The translations under genes and the position numbers were made by a program. The notes under the pieces are model-generated. The model was not told the origin of the DNA. It was given only the letters and a program-made list of their open reading frames with translations, and ran no database searches. A DNA stretch of 64,000 bases from Mycolicibacterium rhodesiae NBB3. Lineage in GTDB: Bacteria; Actinomycetota; Actinomycetes; Mycobacteriales; Mycobacteriaceae. This document shows, piece by piece, positions 53,456 to 62,104 of this stretch (position 1 is its first letter; every line of letters begins with the position of its first letter). The stretch covers positions 4,154,001 through 4,218,000 of the forward strand of contig NC_016604.1 of NCBI RefSeq assembly GCF_000230895.2, given 5' to 3'.

Positions 53456-55450
53456 ATGGGCATGCCCGAGCCGACCTCGTTCGACGACCTCGATGCCTAC
53501 GTCGCGCTTCCGCGTGTTTCGGGGCTGGCGGTGTCGGCCGACGGGACGCGCGTGGTGACGACCATCGCGGAACTCAACGAAAAGCGCACCGAGTACGTCA
53601 GCGCGGTGTGGGAGCTCGATCCGGCGGGCCTGCATGCGGCGCGGCGGTTGACGCGTGGCGCCAAAGGGGAGTCGTCGCCGGTGTTCACCGCGGAGGGCGA
53701 CGTGTTGTTCGTCGCGCGCCGGGCGGGCGACGACGACGACAAGAAGCCCGCGACGCTGTGGCGATTGCCCGCTGCGGGCGGTGAAGCCTTCGAGGCGCTC
53801 GCACTGCCCGGTGGAGTCGAGACGGTGCACACCGCGAAGGACGCCGACATCGCGGTGGTGAGTGCGCCGATGATGCCGTCGGCCCGCAGCATCGATGACG
53901 ATCGGCGCATCCGGGATCTGCGTAAGGACAAGAAGGTGAGCGCGATCCTGCACGCCGATTACCCGATCCGGCATTGGGACAAGGATCTCGGACCCGGCGA
54001 GCCCCACCTGTTCGGCACTCGTCTCGACGGAAGCTCACCGCAGGACCTCACCGAATCACCGGGAAGTGCGTTGTGGAACACCGACTTCGACGTCAGTCCC
54101 GACGGCCGATTCGTCGTCGCCAGCTGGCAGCAGCCGGCCGCCGGAGCTGCCAAGCACGTCGTGTTGGTGCGCATCGACACCGACAGCGGAGAGCGCACCG
54201 TGATCGCAGACCACGCCGACGCCGACCTGTGGAGCCCGGCCATCGCGCCGGACGGCTCGGCGGTCGCCTATGCCTGCGAGTCCTACTCGACGCCCGACGT
54301 GGCGCCGCGAATCACCCTGTGCTGCTTACGCTTCGGTCAGGAGACGGTCGACCTCACGCTGCACTGGGATCGCTGGCCGTCGTCGGTGACGTGGTCGCAC
54401 GACGGTTCGGCACTGATCGTCACCGCCGACCAGGACGGCCGAGGGCCGATTTTCTCCATCGATCCCAGTGGCGGGGCGGTCACGCAGCTGACGTTCGACG
54501 ACTACGCCTACACGGATGTCTGTGCAGCGCCAGCTGGTGTGCTCTACGCGCTGCGCAGTTCGTACGCCGCGCCGCCGCATCCGGTGCGTATCGATGCCGA
54601 CGGGTCGGTCATCGAGCTGCCCTGCGTCGAATTGCCGCCGCTGCCCGGCACACTCACCGATCTCGACACCACAGCACCCGACGGCACCCGCGTGCGTTCA
54701 TGGCTGGTGCTGCCTTCCGGCGATGAGCCCGCACCGTTGCTGCTGTGGATTCACGGCGGCCCACTCGGCAGTTGGAACGCGTGGTCCTGGCGCTGGAACC
54801 CGTGGTTGCTTGCTGCGCGCGGCTATGCCGTGTTGCTTCCCGATCCCGGTCTGTCCACCGGGTACGGAAACGACTTCATCCAACGCGGGTGGGGCGCGTG
54901 GGGCCGCGCCCCGTTCGACGACCTGATGGCCGCGACGGACGCTGCGTGCGCGCACCCCCGCGTCGACGCCACCCGAACAGCGGCGATGGGAGGGTCGTTC
55001 GGCGGCTACATGGCCAACTGGGTTGCCGGGCATACCGATCGGTTCGACGCGATCGTCACCCACGCCAGCCTCTGGGCGCTCGATCAGTTCGGTGTCACCA
55101 CCGACGCGTCGTATTACTGGATGCGTGAGATGACACCCGAGATGGCGACGGCCAACTCGCCGCACAATCATGTCGGCCGGATCGCGACCCCGATGCTGGT
55201 CATCCACGGCGACAAGGACTATCGCGTGCCGATCGGTGAGGCGCTTCGCCTCTGGTACCAACTGCTCACAGAATCGCGCCTGCCGGCGGCCGACGACGGC
55301 ACCAGCCCACATCAGTTCCTGTACTTCCCGTCGGAGAACCACTGGGTGCTCTCGCCGCAGCACGCCATCCTCTGGTACCAGGTGGTCACCGCGTTTCTGA
55401 GTCATCACGTCCTCGGTGAGGACATCGAGTTGCCGGAGACGCTCGGGTAG
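53456..55450 (+). CDS. S9-family (prolyl oligopeptidase-type) serine peptidase
   Basis: A 664-residue protein with an N-terminal beta-propeller of WD40/TolB-like repeats (about 1-400: SADGTRVVTTI, VSPDGRFVVASW, IAPDGSAVAYA) and a C-terminal alpha/beta-hydrolase catalytic domain. The catalytic triad is in GGSFGGYMANWV (Ser), HGDKDYRVP (Asp) and SENHWVLSPQH (His). It resembles acylaminoacyl-peptidases/dipeptidyl peptidases. No signal peptide, so probably cytosolic. Start ATG 53456 or 53462. The stop TAG lies inside a likely -10 for the next gene. Confidence 0.9.
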   Translation: MGMPEPTSFDDLDAYVALPRVSGLAVSADGTRVVTTIAELNEKRTEYVSAVWELDPAGLHAARRLTRGAKGESSPVFTAEGDVLFVARRAGDDDDKKPATLWRLPAAGGEAFEALALPGGVETVHTAKDADIAVVSAPMMPSARSIDDDRRIRDLRKDKKVSAILHADYPIRHWDKDLGPGEPHLFGTRLDGSSPQDLTESPGSALWNTDFDVSPDGRFVVASWQQPAAGAAKHVVLVRIDTDSGERTVIADHADADLWSPAIAPDGSAVAYACESYSTPDVAPRITLCCLRFGQETVDLTLHWDRWPSSVTWSHDGSALIVTADQDGRGPIFSIDPSGGAVTQLTFDDYAYTDVCAAPAGVLYALRSSYAAPPHPVRIDADGSVIELPCVELPPLPGTLTDLDTTAPDGTRVRSWLVLPSGDEPAPLLLWIHGGPLGSWNAWSWRWNPWLLAARGYAVLLPDPGLSTGYGNDFIQRGWGAWGRAPFDDLMAATDAACAHPRVDATRTAAMGGSFGGYMANWVAGHTDRFDAIVTHASLWALDQFGVTTDASYYWMREMTPEMATANSPHNHVGRIATPMLVIHGDKDYRVPIGEALRLWYQLLTESRLPAADDGTSPHQFLYFPSENHWVLSPQHAILWYQVVTAFLSHHVLGEDIELPETLG

Positions 55451-55453
55451 CGT
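55448..55453 (+). promoter_or_regulatory. Probable leaderless promoter -10 of the Rv2449c-like gene
   Basis: TAGCGT matches TANNNT and ends 7 nt before ATG 55461. It begins with the TAG stop codon of the upstream peptidase gene, as seen for mobA. Confidence 0.45.
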
Positions 55454-55460
55454 CGCGGAC

Positions 55461-56714
55461 ATGAGCGGGCAGCGTGAGTTCGACATCGTCCTGTACGGCG
55501 CGACCGGGTTCGTCGGCAAATTGACTGCCGAATACCTGGACAGACGGGGTGGAGACGCGCGCATCGCGCTGGCGGGCCGATCCACGGACAAGCTGCTCGC
55601 CGTGCGGGAGTCGTTAGGAGAAAAGGCGCAGTCGTGGCCGATCATCTCCGCGGATGCGTCGCAGCCCTCAACGCTCAACGCGATGGCAGCCCAGACGCAG
55701 GTGGTCGTCACCACCGTCGGTCCGTATGCCAAGTACGGGCTTCCGCTGGTCGCGGCGTGCGCGGCCGCGGGCACCGACTACGCCGACCTGACCGGCGAGA
55801 TGCTGTTCATCCGCGACAGCATCGACCTGTACCACAAGCAGGCCGCCGACACGGGTGCCCGCATCGTGCACTCATGCGGATTCGATTCGGTCCCTTCGGA
55901 TCTCACCGTGTTCGCGCTCTATCGGCGTGCCCAGCAGGATCAGACGGGTGAGCTGACCGACACCAACATGGTGGTGCGGGCGATGTCGGGCGGACTGTCC
56001 GGAGGCACCGTCGCTTCGGGGATTGAGATGTTCAGTACTGTCTCCGCAGACGCCGAGGCCAGGAAGGCGATGAACGACCCGTACACCCTGACACCCGACC
56101 GAGCGGCGGAGCCCGAACTGGGCGGACAGCCCGACATTCGGTGGCGCCGCGGTGGCGAGGTGTCCGATGCACTCGACGGATACTGGCTGGCGCCGTTCGT
56201 GATGGCGGGTCCGAACTCACGAATTGTGCGGCGCAGCAACGCCTTACTCGACTACGCCTATGGCAGGCGGCTGGAGTACGGCGAGCTGATGAGCGTGGGT
56301 CGCTCGGTCGTGGCGCCGGTTGCTGCGGCGCTGGCGACCGTCGGGAACGCCGCCACCACGGCATTCGCCAGTCGCTATTTCAACCGCATTCCACGCAGCC
56401 TGCTCGAGCGAATGGTGCCGAAGCCCGGCACCGGCCCCAGTGAGCAGGTGCGCGACAACGGGCATTACACGGTCGAGACGTTCACCACCACCACGACGGG
56501 CGCCCACTACCGGGCGCGACTGTCGCAGCGTGGCGACTACGGCTACAAGGCCACGTCGGTGTTGCTCGGCGAGTGCGGTCTGGCGCTGGCACTGGACCGC
56601 GACAAGCTGGCCGATCTGCACGGTGTCCTGACACCTGCGGCAGCCATCGGCGATGCGCTGCTGGCGCGGTTTCCCTCGGCCGAAGTGTCCTTGGAGACAA
56701 CGCGACTGGACTAG
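55461..56714 (+). CDS. Trans-acting enoyl reductase / saccharopine-dehydrogenase-like protein (Rv2449c-like)
   Basis: A 417-residue NAD(P)-binding protein of the mycobacterial saccharopine-dehydrogenase-like group that includes the trans-acting enoyl reductase of phthiocerol synthesis. Rossmann start DIVLYGATGFVGKLTAEYL, and the family segments VVVTTVGPYAKYGLPLVAACA, DYADLTGEMLFIRDSI and HSCGFDSVPSDLTVF. By position between rpf and valS it matches Rv2449c. The biochemical role of Rv2449c is not established; the enoyl-reductase name is family-based only. No membrane helix is strong enough to be sure. Confidence 0.85.
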   Translation: MSGQREFDIVLYGATGFVGKLTAEYLDRRGGDARIALAGRSTDKLLAVRESLGEKAQSWPIISADASQPSTLNAMAAQTQVVVTTVGPYAKYGLPLVAACAAAGTDYADLTGEMLFIRDSIDLYHKQAADTGARIVHSCGFDSVPSDLTVFALYRRAQQDQTGELTDTNMVVRAMSGGLSGGTVASGIEMFSTVSADAEARKAMNDPYTLTPDRAAEPELGGQPDIRWRRGGEVSDALDGYWLAPFVMAGPNSRIVRRSNALLDYAYGRRLEYGELMSVGRSVVAPVAAALATVGNAATTAFASRYFNRIPRSLLERMVPKPGTGPSEQVRDNGHYTVETFTTTTTGAHYRARLSQRGDYGYKATSVLLGECGLALALDRDKLADLHGVLTPAAAIGDALLARFPSAEVSLETTRLD

Positions 56715-56765
56715 TGTCGCCCCCATAACGACTGCGCATATCCCAGCGATGAAGGTGGGCGGCTG

Positions 56766-57377
56766 ATGGCTGATCTCGATGAACTCTACGCACAAATCCC
56801 GGTACAGGACATCGCGAAGAAGATCGGCGCCGACGAAGGTGAAGTGAACAACGCTATCCGGACCCTGGTGCCTGCGCTGGTCGGCGGACTGGCCGAGAAC
56901 GTCCAGGCCAATCAGATCGACTCGAGCGACCTGGAAGCCGCCGTCACCCAGCAGGGCGAGAGCGGTCTGCTCGACGGCGGCGTGGACGTCGACCAGGTCG
57001 ACGAGAAGCAGGGCGACCACTACGTCGCGAAGATCTTCGGCGGCAACAACAGCGGTGCCGTCGCGTCCGCCCTGGCCGACAAGGGCGCCGGCGGTGGCGA
57101 CCTGATCAGGCAGCTACTGCCGATCCTGGCGCCGATCGTGCTGGCCTACATCGGCAAGCAACTGGGCAAGGGATCCGCGCCGGGCGGGCAGGCGCCTGCC
57201 GGCGGAGGCGGTGGGCTCGGCGATATCCTGGGCAGCATTCTCGGTGGTGCCGCTGGTGGTGGTGGTGGTGACAACCCGCTCGGCAGCATCCTCGGCTCCG
57301 TGCTGGGCGGTGGCGGCAGCGGTCAGAACAATCCGATCGGCGAGATTCTCGGCGGCCTGCTCGGCGGCAAGAAGTGA
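56766..57377 (+). CDS. DUF937-family protein with glycine-rich tail
   Basis: A 203-residue protein: N-terminal DUF937-type helical domain (LDELYAQIPVQDIAKKIGAD, VPALVGGLAENVQANQIDS, KIFGGNNSGAVASALADKG) with a hydrophobic segment (LIRQLLPILAPIVLAYIG) followed by a Gly/Leu repeat tail (GLGDILGSILGGAAGGGGGD, NPLGSILGSVLGGGG). The tail has a period of about 20 residues of GS/DILG blocks. Function unknown; DUF937 proteins are often near cell-envelope genes. GGTGGGCGG precedes the ATG. Confidence 0.8.
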   Translation: MADLDELYAQIPVQDIAKKIGADEGEVNNAIRTLVPALVGGLAENVQANQIDSSDLEAAVTQQGESGLLDGGVDVDQVDEKQGDHYVAKIFGGNNSGAVASALADKGAGGGDLIRQLLPILAPIVLAYIGKQLGKGSAPGGQAPAGGGGGLGDILGSILGGAAGGGGGDNPLGSILGSVLGGGGSGQNNPIGEILGGLLGGKK

Positions 57378-57400
57378 CGTCCCCGCGCTGGGGAACGTAG

Positions 57401-57434
57401 AGGGCCCGCTCTCGACGGTGTGTCGGGGCCCTTT
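57401..57434 (+). terminator. Terminator before valS
   Basis: AGGGCCC/GGGCCCT forms a 7-bp stem with an inner CGAC/GTCG stem, followed by TT. It ends the DUF937 transcript 13 nt before the valS promoter hexamer. Confidence 0.7.
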
Positions 57435-57446
57435 AGCGTCTGCTCA

Positions 57447-57452
57447 TAGAAT
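57447..57452 (+). promoter_or_regulatory. Probable leaderless promoter -10 of valS
   Basis: TAGAAT matches TANNNT and ends 6 nt before the valS GTG, so the message probably begins at the start codon. Confidence 0.5.
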
Positions 57453-57458
57453 GGCGCG

Positions 57459-60110
57459 GTGACCGACAGCTCCCGCCCCGGCCTCGATGCCCTGCCCAAA
57501 TCCTGGGATCCCGGCTCGGTCGAGAGCGACCTCTACCAGGGCTGGGTCGATGCCGGCTATTTCGAGGCCGACGCCGCGAGCGACAAGCCCGCGTACTCGA
57601 TCGTCCTGCCGCCCCCGAACGTGACCGGCAGCCTGCACATGGGCCATGCGCTGGATCACACGCTGATGGATGCGCTGACCCGACGCAAGCGCATGCAGGG
57701 CTTCGAGGTGTTGTGGCTGCCGGGCATGGACCACGCCGGCATCGCGACGCAGAGCGTCGTGGAGAAGCAGCTCGCCGTGGACGGCAAGACCAAAGAGGAC
57801 TTCGGCCGCGAGCTGTTCGTCGACAAGGTGTGGGACTGGAAACGGGAGTCCGGTGGCACCATCGGCTGGCAGATGCGCGCGATCGGTGACGGTGTCGACT
57901 GGAGCCGCGACCGGTTCACCATGGACGACGGGCTGTCCCGCGCCGTTCGCACCATCTTCAAGCGGTTGTTCGACGCCGGGCTGATCTACCGCGCCGAACG
58001 CCTGGTGAACTGGTCGCCCGTGCTCGAAACCGCGGTCTCCGATCTCGAGGTCAAATACGAAGATGTCGAGGGTGAACTGGTGTCGCTTCGCTACGGTTCG
58101 CTACGCGACGACGAGCCGCACATCGTGGTGGCCACGACCCGGGTCGAGACCATGCTGGGCGACACCGCGATCGCGGTGCACCCCGACGACGAGCGCTACC
58201 GCGATCTGATCGGCAAGACCCTGCCGCACCCGTTCGTCGACCGCGAGATGGTCATCGTCGCCGACACCCACGTCGATCCCGAGTTTGGTACGGGCGCAGT
58301 CAAAGTCACGCCCGCGCACGATCCGAACGACTTCGAGATCGGTATGCGGCATCAGCTCCCGATGCCGACCATTCTGGACACCAAGGGCCGAATCGCCGAC
58401 ACCGGAACCGAATTCGACGGACTCGACCGCTTCGAGGCGCGGATCAAGGTGCGTGAGGCGCTGGCCCAGCAGGGACGCATCGTCGCGGAGAAGCGTCCCT
58501 ACCTGCACAGCGTCGGGCACTCCGAGCGCAGCGGAGAACCGATCGAGCCGCGCCTGTCGCTGCAATGGTGGGTGAAGGTCGAATCGCTTGCCAAAGCGGC
58601 GGGCGACGCGGTTCGGGACGGCCGCACCGCGATTCATCCGCCCAGCCTGGAGCCGCGGTGGTTTGCGTGGGTGGACCACATGCACGACTGGTGCATCTCG
58701 CGTCAGCTGTGGTGGGGGCACCGCATCCCGATCTGGCACGGCCCCGACGGCGACATGGTGTGCGTCGGTCCCGACGAGACCCCGCCGGAGGGCTGGGAGC
58801 AGGACCCCGATGTCCTCGACACCTGGTTCTCCTCGGCGCTGTGGCCGTTCTCCACCATGGGCTGGCCCGACCACACGCCTGAACTGGGAAAGTTCTATCC
58901 CACTTCAGTTCTCGTCACCGGGTACGACATCTTGTTCTTCTGGGTGGCGCGGATGATGATGTTCGGCACCTTCGTCGCCGGCGACCCCGCGATCACCAGC
59001 GAGGGCAGACGCGGACCGCAGGTGCCGTTCGAGAACGTATTCCTGCACGGGCTGATCCGTGACGAGTTCGGTCGCAAGATGAGCAAGTCGCGCGGCAACG
59101 GTATCGATCCGCTGGACTGGGTCGAGAAGTTCGGCGCCGACGCGCTGCGCTTCACGCTGGCCCGTGGCGCGAGCCCGGGCGGCGACCTGTCCATCGGTGA
59201 GGATTCCGCCCGGGCGTCGCGCAACTTCGCCACCAAGCTGTTCAACGCGACCCGTTTCGCGTTGATGAACGGCGCCGCACCAGCACCGCTGCCCGAGACG
59301 AACGCGTTGACCGACGCCGATCGGTGGATTCTCGGCCGGTTGGAAGAGGTTCGGGCCGAAGTAGATTCGGCCCTGGACAGCTACGAGTTCAGCCGCGCCT
59401 GCGAGTCCCTGTACCACTTCGCGTGGGACGAGTTCTGCGACTGGTACGTGGAGCTGGCCAAGGTGCAGCTCGCAGACGGCATCCAACACACCACCGCGGT
59501 GCTCGCGGCGGTGCTCGACGCACTACTCAAATTGCTGCATCCGGTCATGCCATTCGTCACCGAGGTGCTGTGGAAGACCCTCACCGGCGGCGAGTCGCTG
59601 GTCATCGCCGAGTGGCCGCAGCCGTCCGGCTTCGCAGTGGATCCGGTTGCGACGCAGCGGATCGCCGACATGCAGAAGCTGATCACCGAGATTCGCAGGT
59701 TCCGCAGCGACCAGGGCCTCAACGACCGGCAGCGGGTTCCCGCGCGGCTGTCTGACGTCGCGAAAGCGGACATCGAATCCCAACTCCCCGCCGTGACATC
59801 GCTCGCCTGGCTGACCGCGGCGGAGGACGGCTTCACCCCATCGGCGGCAGTCGAGGTGCGGTTGTCGCAAGCCACCATCGTGGTGGAGCTGGACACGTCG
59901 GGCACCGTCGACGTCGCCGCCGAACGACGCAGGCTGGAAAAGGATCTGGCCGCCGCGCAGAAGGAACTGTCGGGTACGGAGGGCAAACTCGGCAACGACG
60001 CATTTCTGGCCAAGGCGCCTGCGGAGGTCGTCGACAAGATCCGCAACCGCCAGCAGGTGGCCCGCGAGGAAGTCGACCGGATCACGGCCCGCCTGGCCAG
60101 CTTGACATGA
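57459..60110 (+). CDS. valS: Valyl-tRNA synthetase
   Basis: An 883-residue class Ia synthetase charging tRNA-Val. The HIGH-type motif is PNVTGSLHMGHAL, the editing (CP1) domain includes VVATTRVETMLGDTAIAVHP, DPEFGTGAVKVTPAHDPNDF follows, and KMSKS is RKMSKSRGNGIDP. The C-terminal coiled-coil arm typical of ValRS is visible (RRRLEKDLAAAQKELSGTEG, KIRNRQQVAREEVDRI). GTG start, leaderless by promoter spacing. The stop overlaps the folC ATG as ATGA. Essential housekeeping gene; backbone order valS-folC as in M. tuberculosis Rv2448c-Rv2447c. Confidence 0.97.
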   Translation: MTDSSRPGLDALPKSWDPGSVESDLYQGWVDAGYFEADAASDKPAYSIVLPPPNVTGSLHMGHALDHTLMDALTRRKRMQGFEVLWLPGMDHAGIATQSVVEKQLAVDGKTKEDFGRELFVDKVWDWKRESGGTIGWQMRAIGDGVDWSRDRFTMDDGLSRAVRTIFKRLFDAGLIYRAERLVNWSPVLETAVSDLEVKYEDVEGELVSLRYGSLRDDEPHIVVATTRVETMLGDTAIAVHPDDERYRDLIGKTLPHPFVDREMVIVADTHVDPEFGTGAVKVTPAHDPNDFEIGMRHQLPMPTILDTKGRIADTGTEFDGLDRFEARIKVREALAQQGRIVAEKRPYLHSVGHSERSGEPIEPRLSLQWWVKVESLAKAAGDAVRDGRTAIHPPSLEPRWFAWVDHMHDWCISRQLWWGHRIPIWHGPDGDMVCVGPDETPPEGWEQDPDVLDTWFSSALWPFSTMGWPDHTPELGKFYPTSVLVTGYDILFFWVARMMMFGTFVAGDPAITSEGRRGPQVPFENVFLHGLIRDEFGRKMSKSRGNGIDPLDWVEKFGADALRFTLARGASPGGDLSIGEDSARASRNFATKLFNATRFALMNGAAPAPLPETNALTDADRWILGRLEEVRAEVDSALDSYEFSRACESLYHFAWDEFCDWYVELAKVQLADGIQHTTAVLAAVLDALLKLLHPVMPFVTEVLWKTLTGGESLVIAEWPQPSGFAVDPVATQRIADMQKLITEIRRFRSDQGLNDRQRVPARLSDVAKADIESQLPAVTSLAWLTAAEDGFTPSAAVEVRLSQATIVVELDTSGTVDVAAERRRLEKDLAAAQKELSGTEGKLGNDAFLAKAPAEVVDKIRNRQQVAREEVDRITARLASLT

Positions 60111-61519
60111 CCGATCCCGCCCCGGACGAGATCGCCGCGCTGCTTCAGGTCGAGCATCTGCTCGACCAACGTTGGCCGGAAACGAAGCTGGAACCGAGCA
60201 CCGCCCGCATCTCCGCGCTGATGGAATTGCTTGGGTCTCCGCAGCACGGCTACCCCTCGATTCACATCGCGGGCACGAACGGTAAGACGTCGGTGGCACG
60301 GATGGTGGACGCGCTACTGACCGCGTTCAGTCGCCGCACCGGTCGTACCACCAGTCCGCACTTGCAGTCGGCGGTCGAGCGAATCTCGATCGACGGCAAG
60401 CCGATCAGCCCAGCGACCTACGTGGATACCTACCGCGAGATCGAACCGTTCGTGCAACTCGTCGACCAGCAGTCCGAGGTCGCGGGGGGCCCTGCGATGA
60501 GCAAGTTCGAGGTCGTCACTGCCATGGCATTCGCGGCGTTCGCCGATGCGCCGATCGACGTGGCCATCGTCGAAGTCGGCCTCGGCGGGCGCTGGGACGC
60601 CACCAACATCGTCGATGCGCCCGTCGCGGTGATCACCCCGATCGGGGTGGACCACACCGAGTATCTGGGCGACACCATCGCCGAAATCGCCGGGGAGAAG
60701 GCCGGAGTCATCAAGAAACAGGAAGACGACCTCCTGCCCATCGACACCGTGGCGGTGATCGCCCGGCAGGTGCCCGAAGCGATGGAAGTCCTTCTGGAGC
60801 AGGCGGTGCGCGCCGATGCTGCGGTGGCACGCGAGGACTCGGAGTTCGCAGTGCTCGGTCGGCAGATCGCCGTCGGTGGCCAGCTTCTCGAGTTGCAGGG
60901 TCTCGGCGGACAGTATTCGGATGTCTTCCTCCCGCTGCACGGTGAGCATCAGGCGCACAACGCCGTCGTCGCACTGGCGGCGGTGGAAGCGTTCTTCGGG
61001 GCGGGCGCGCAGCGACAACTCGATGTCGACACGGTGCGAGCGGGCTTCGCGGCGGTCACCAGCCCTGGGCGGCTCGAGCGTTTACGCAGCGCCCCAACGG
61101 TATTCATCGACGCCGCCCACAACCCGGCCGGTGCGACGGCACTCGCGCAGGCACTGGGATCCGAATTCGACTTCCGGTTTCTGGTCGGCGTGCTCTCCGT
61201 GATGGCCGACAAAGACGTCGACGGGATCCTGTCCGCGCTCGAACCCGTGCTGGATCAGATCGTGGTCACTCACAACGGCTCACCCCGGGCGCTGGACGTC
61301 GAGACGCTGGCGATGCGTGCGGAGGAGCGGTTCGGCCCGGAACGAGTGATCGCCGCCGCGACGTTGCCCGACGCGATCGAGACCGCCACAGCGCTCGTCG
61401 AGGAAGCTGGAAACGAAGGCGAAGGCCTGGGAGGTTTCGGAGGCGTCGGCATGGTGATCACCGGTTCCGTCGTCACCGCCGGCGCAGCGCGCACGCTGTT
61501 CGGCAAGGAGCCCCAATGA
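60107..61519 (+). CDS. folC: Folylpolyglutamate synthase / dihydrofolate synthase
   Basis: A 470-residue Mur-ligase-family enzyme adding glutamates to folates (and making dihydrofolate). The P-loop is HIAGTNGKTSVARMV. Further family signatures are TTSPHLQSAVERISIDGKPI, IVEVGLGGRWDATNI, ITPIGVDHTEYLGDTI, GEKAGVIK and the C-terminal IDAAHNPAGATALAQAL. It overlaps both valS and the downstream membrane-protein gene by 4 bp (ATGA each), giving a valS-folC-DUF4233 coupled operon. Confidence 0.96.
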   Translation: MTDPAPDEIAALLQVEHLLDQRWPETKLEPSTARISALMELLGSPQHGYPSIHIAGTNGKTSVARMVDALLTAFSRRTGRTTSPHLQSAVERISIDGKPISPATYVDTYREIEPFVQLVDQQSEVAGGPAMSKFEVVTAMAFAAFADAPIDVAIVEVGLGGRWDATNIVDAPVAVITPIGVDHTEYLGDTIAEIAGEKAGVIKKQEDDLLPIDTVAVIARQVPEAMEVLLEQAVRADAAVAREDSEFAVLGRQIAVGGQLLELQGLGGQYSDVFLPLHGEHQAHNAVVALAAVEAFFGAGAQRQLDVDTVRAGFAAVTSPGRLERLRSAPTVFIDAAHNPAGATALAQALGSEFDFRFLVGVLSVMADKDVDGILSALEPVLDQIVVTHNGSPRALDVETLAMRAEERFGPERVIAAATLPDAIETATALVEEAGNEGEGLGGFGGVGMVITGSVVTAGAARTLFGKEPQ

Positions 61520-61911
61520 CCGAGCAACCGCAAAGTCAGCAGCCCGATCCGTGGAAGAGCTTCCGCGGCGTGATGGCAGGGACGCTGATTCTCGAAGCGA
61601 TCGTCGTACTGCTCGCGCTGCCGGTCGTCGCGCGCCTCGGTGGTGGGCTTACCGCCGCCAGCGGCGGATATCTGATCGGACTGGCGGTGGTGCTGGTGCT
61701 GTTCGCCGGAATCCAGGGCCGGCCATGGGCCATTTGGGCCAACCTGGCACTGCAGGCCGTGGTGATTGCCGGCTTTCTGCTGGACGGCGCAATCGGCTTC
61801 ATCGGCCTGGTGTTCCTCGGCGTCTGGCTGTTGATCGCCTACCTGCGTTTCGAGGTGCTGCGTCGGCAGAAGCACGGACTCCTGCCGGGCCAGCAGCCCC
61901 CGCCCGACTAG
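61516..61911 (+). CDS. Small integral membrane protein (DUF4233, Rv2446c-like)
   Basis: A 131-residue protein with four hydrophobic segments (about 22-40, 44-64, 70-90 and 93-112: TLILEAIVVLLALPVVA, GYLIGLAVVLVLFAGIQ, WANLALQAVVIAGFLLD, IGFIGLVFLGVWLLIAYL). Both ends are hydrophilic and probably cytosolic; the C-terminus is GLLPGQQPPPD. Corresponds by position to Rv2446c. Function unknown. It is translationally coupled to folC, which suggests a folate- or envelope-linked role, but nothing in the sequence shows it. Confidence 0.85.
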   Translation: MTEQPQSQQPDPWKSFRGVMAGTLILEAIVVLLALPVVARLGGGLTAASGGYLIGLAVVLVLFAGIQGRPWAIWANLALQAVVIAGFLLDGAIGFIGLVFLGVWLLIAYLRFEVLRRQKHGLLPGQQPPPD

Positions 61912-61924
61912 ATCGCATCACAGG

Positions 61925-62095
61925 CCTCCTCATCGCAGCTCCTTCGTCGCTGCTTGATCGTCGTCCGGCTAGGTCTGATTGCCGGCCTCCTCATCGCAGC
62001 TCCTTCGTCGCTGCTTGATCGTCGTCCGGCTAGGTCTGATTGCCGGCCTCCTCATCGCAGCTCCTTCGTCGCTGCTTGATCGTCGTCCGGCTAGG
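61925..62095. repeat. 61-bp tandem repeat, 2.8 copies, upstream of ndk
   Basis: Copies at 61925-61985, 61986-62046 and 62047-62095 (the third is cut after 49 nt) are identical by eye. Each contains GCAGC-N9-GCTGC, able to form a small hairpin, and ends in CGTCCGGCTAGG. The repeat fills almost the whole gap between the DUF4233 gene and ndk, and its final copy carries the ndk -10. This is a MIRU/VNTR-like structure and likely length-variable between strains. Confidence 0.95.
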
Positions 62096-62097
62096 CT
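62092..62097 (+). promoter_or_regulatory. Probable leaderless promoter -10 of ndk
   Basis: TAGGCT matches TANNNT and ends 7 nt before the ndk GTG. It begins inside the third 61-bp repeat. In the first two copies the same place reads TAGGTC, which lacks the final T. Confidence 0.5.
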
Positions 62098-62104
62098 GTC
62101 GGCC

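Noticed and set aside
61925..62095. Tandem repeat considered as a CRISPR array
   Set aside because: The units are directly adjacent and identical with no unique spacers, and no cas genes are near.
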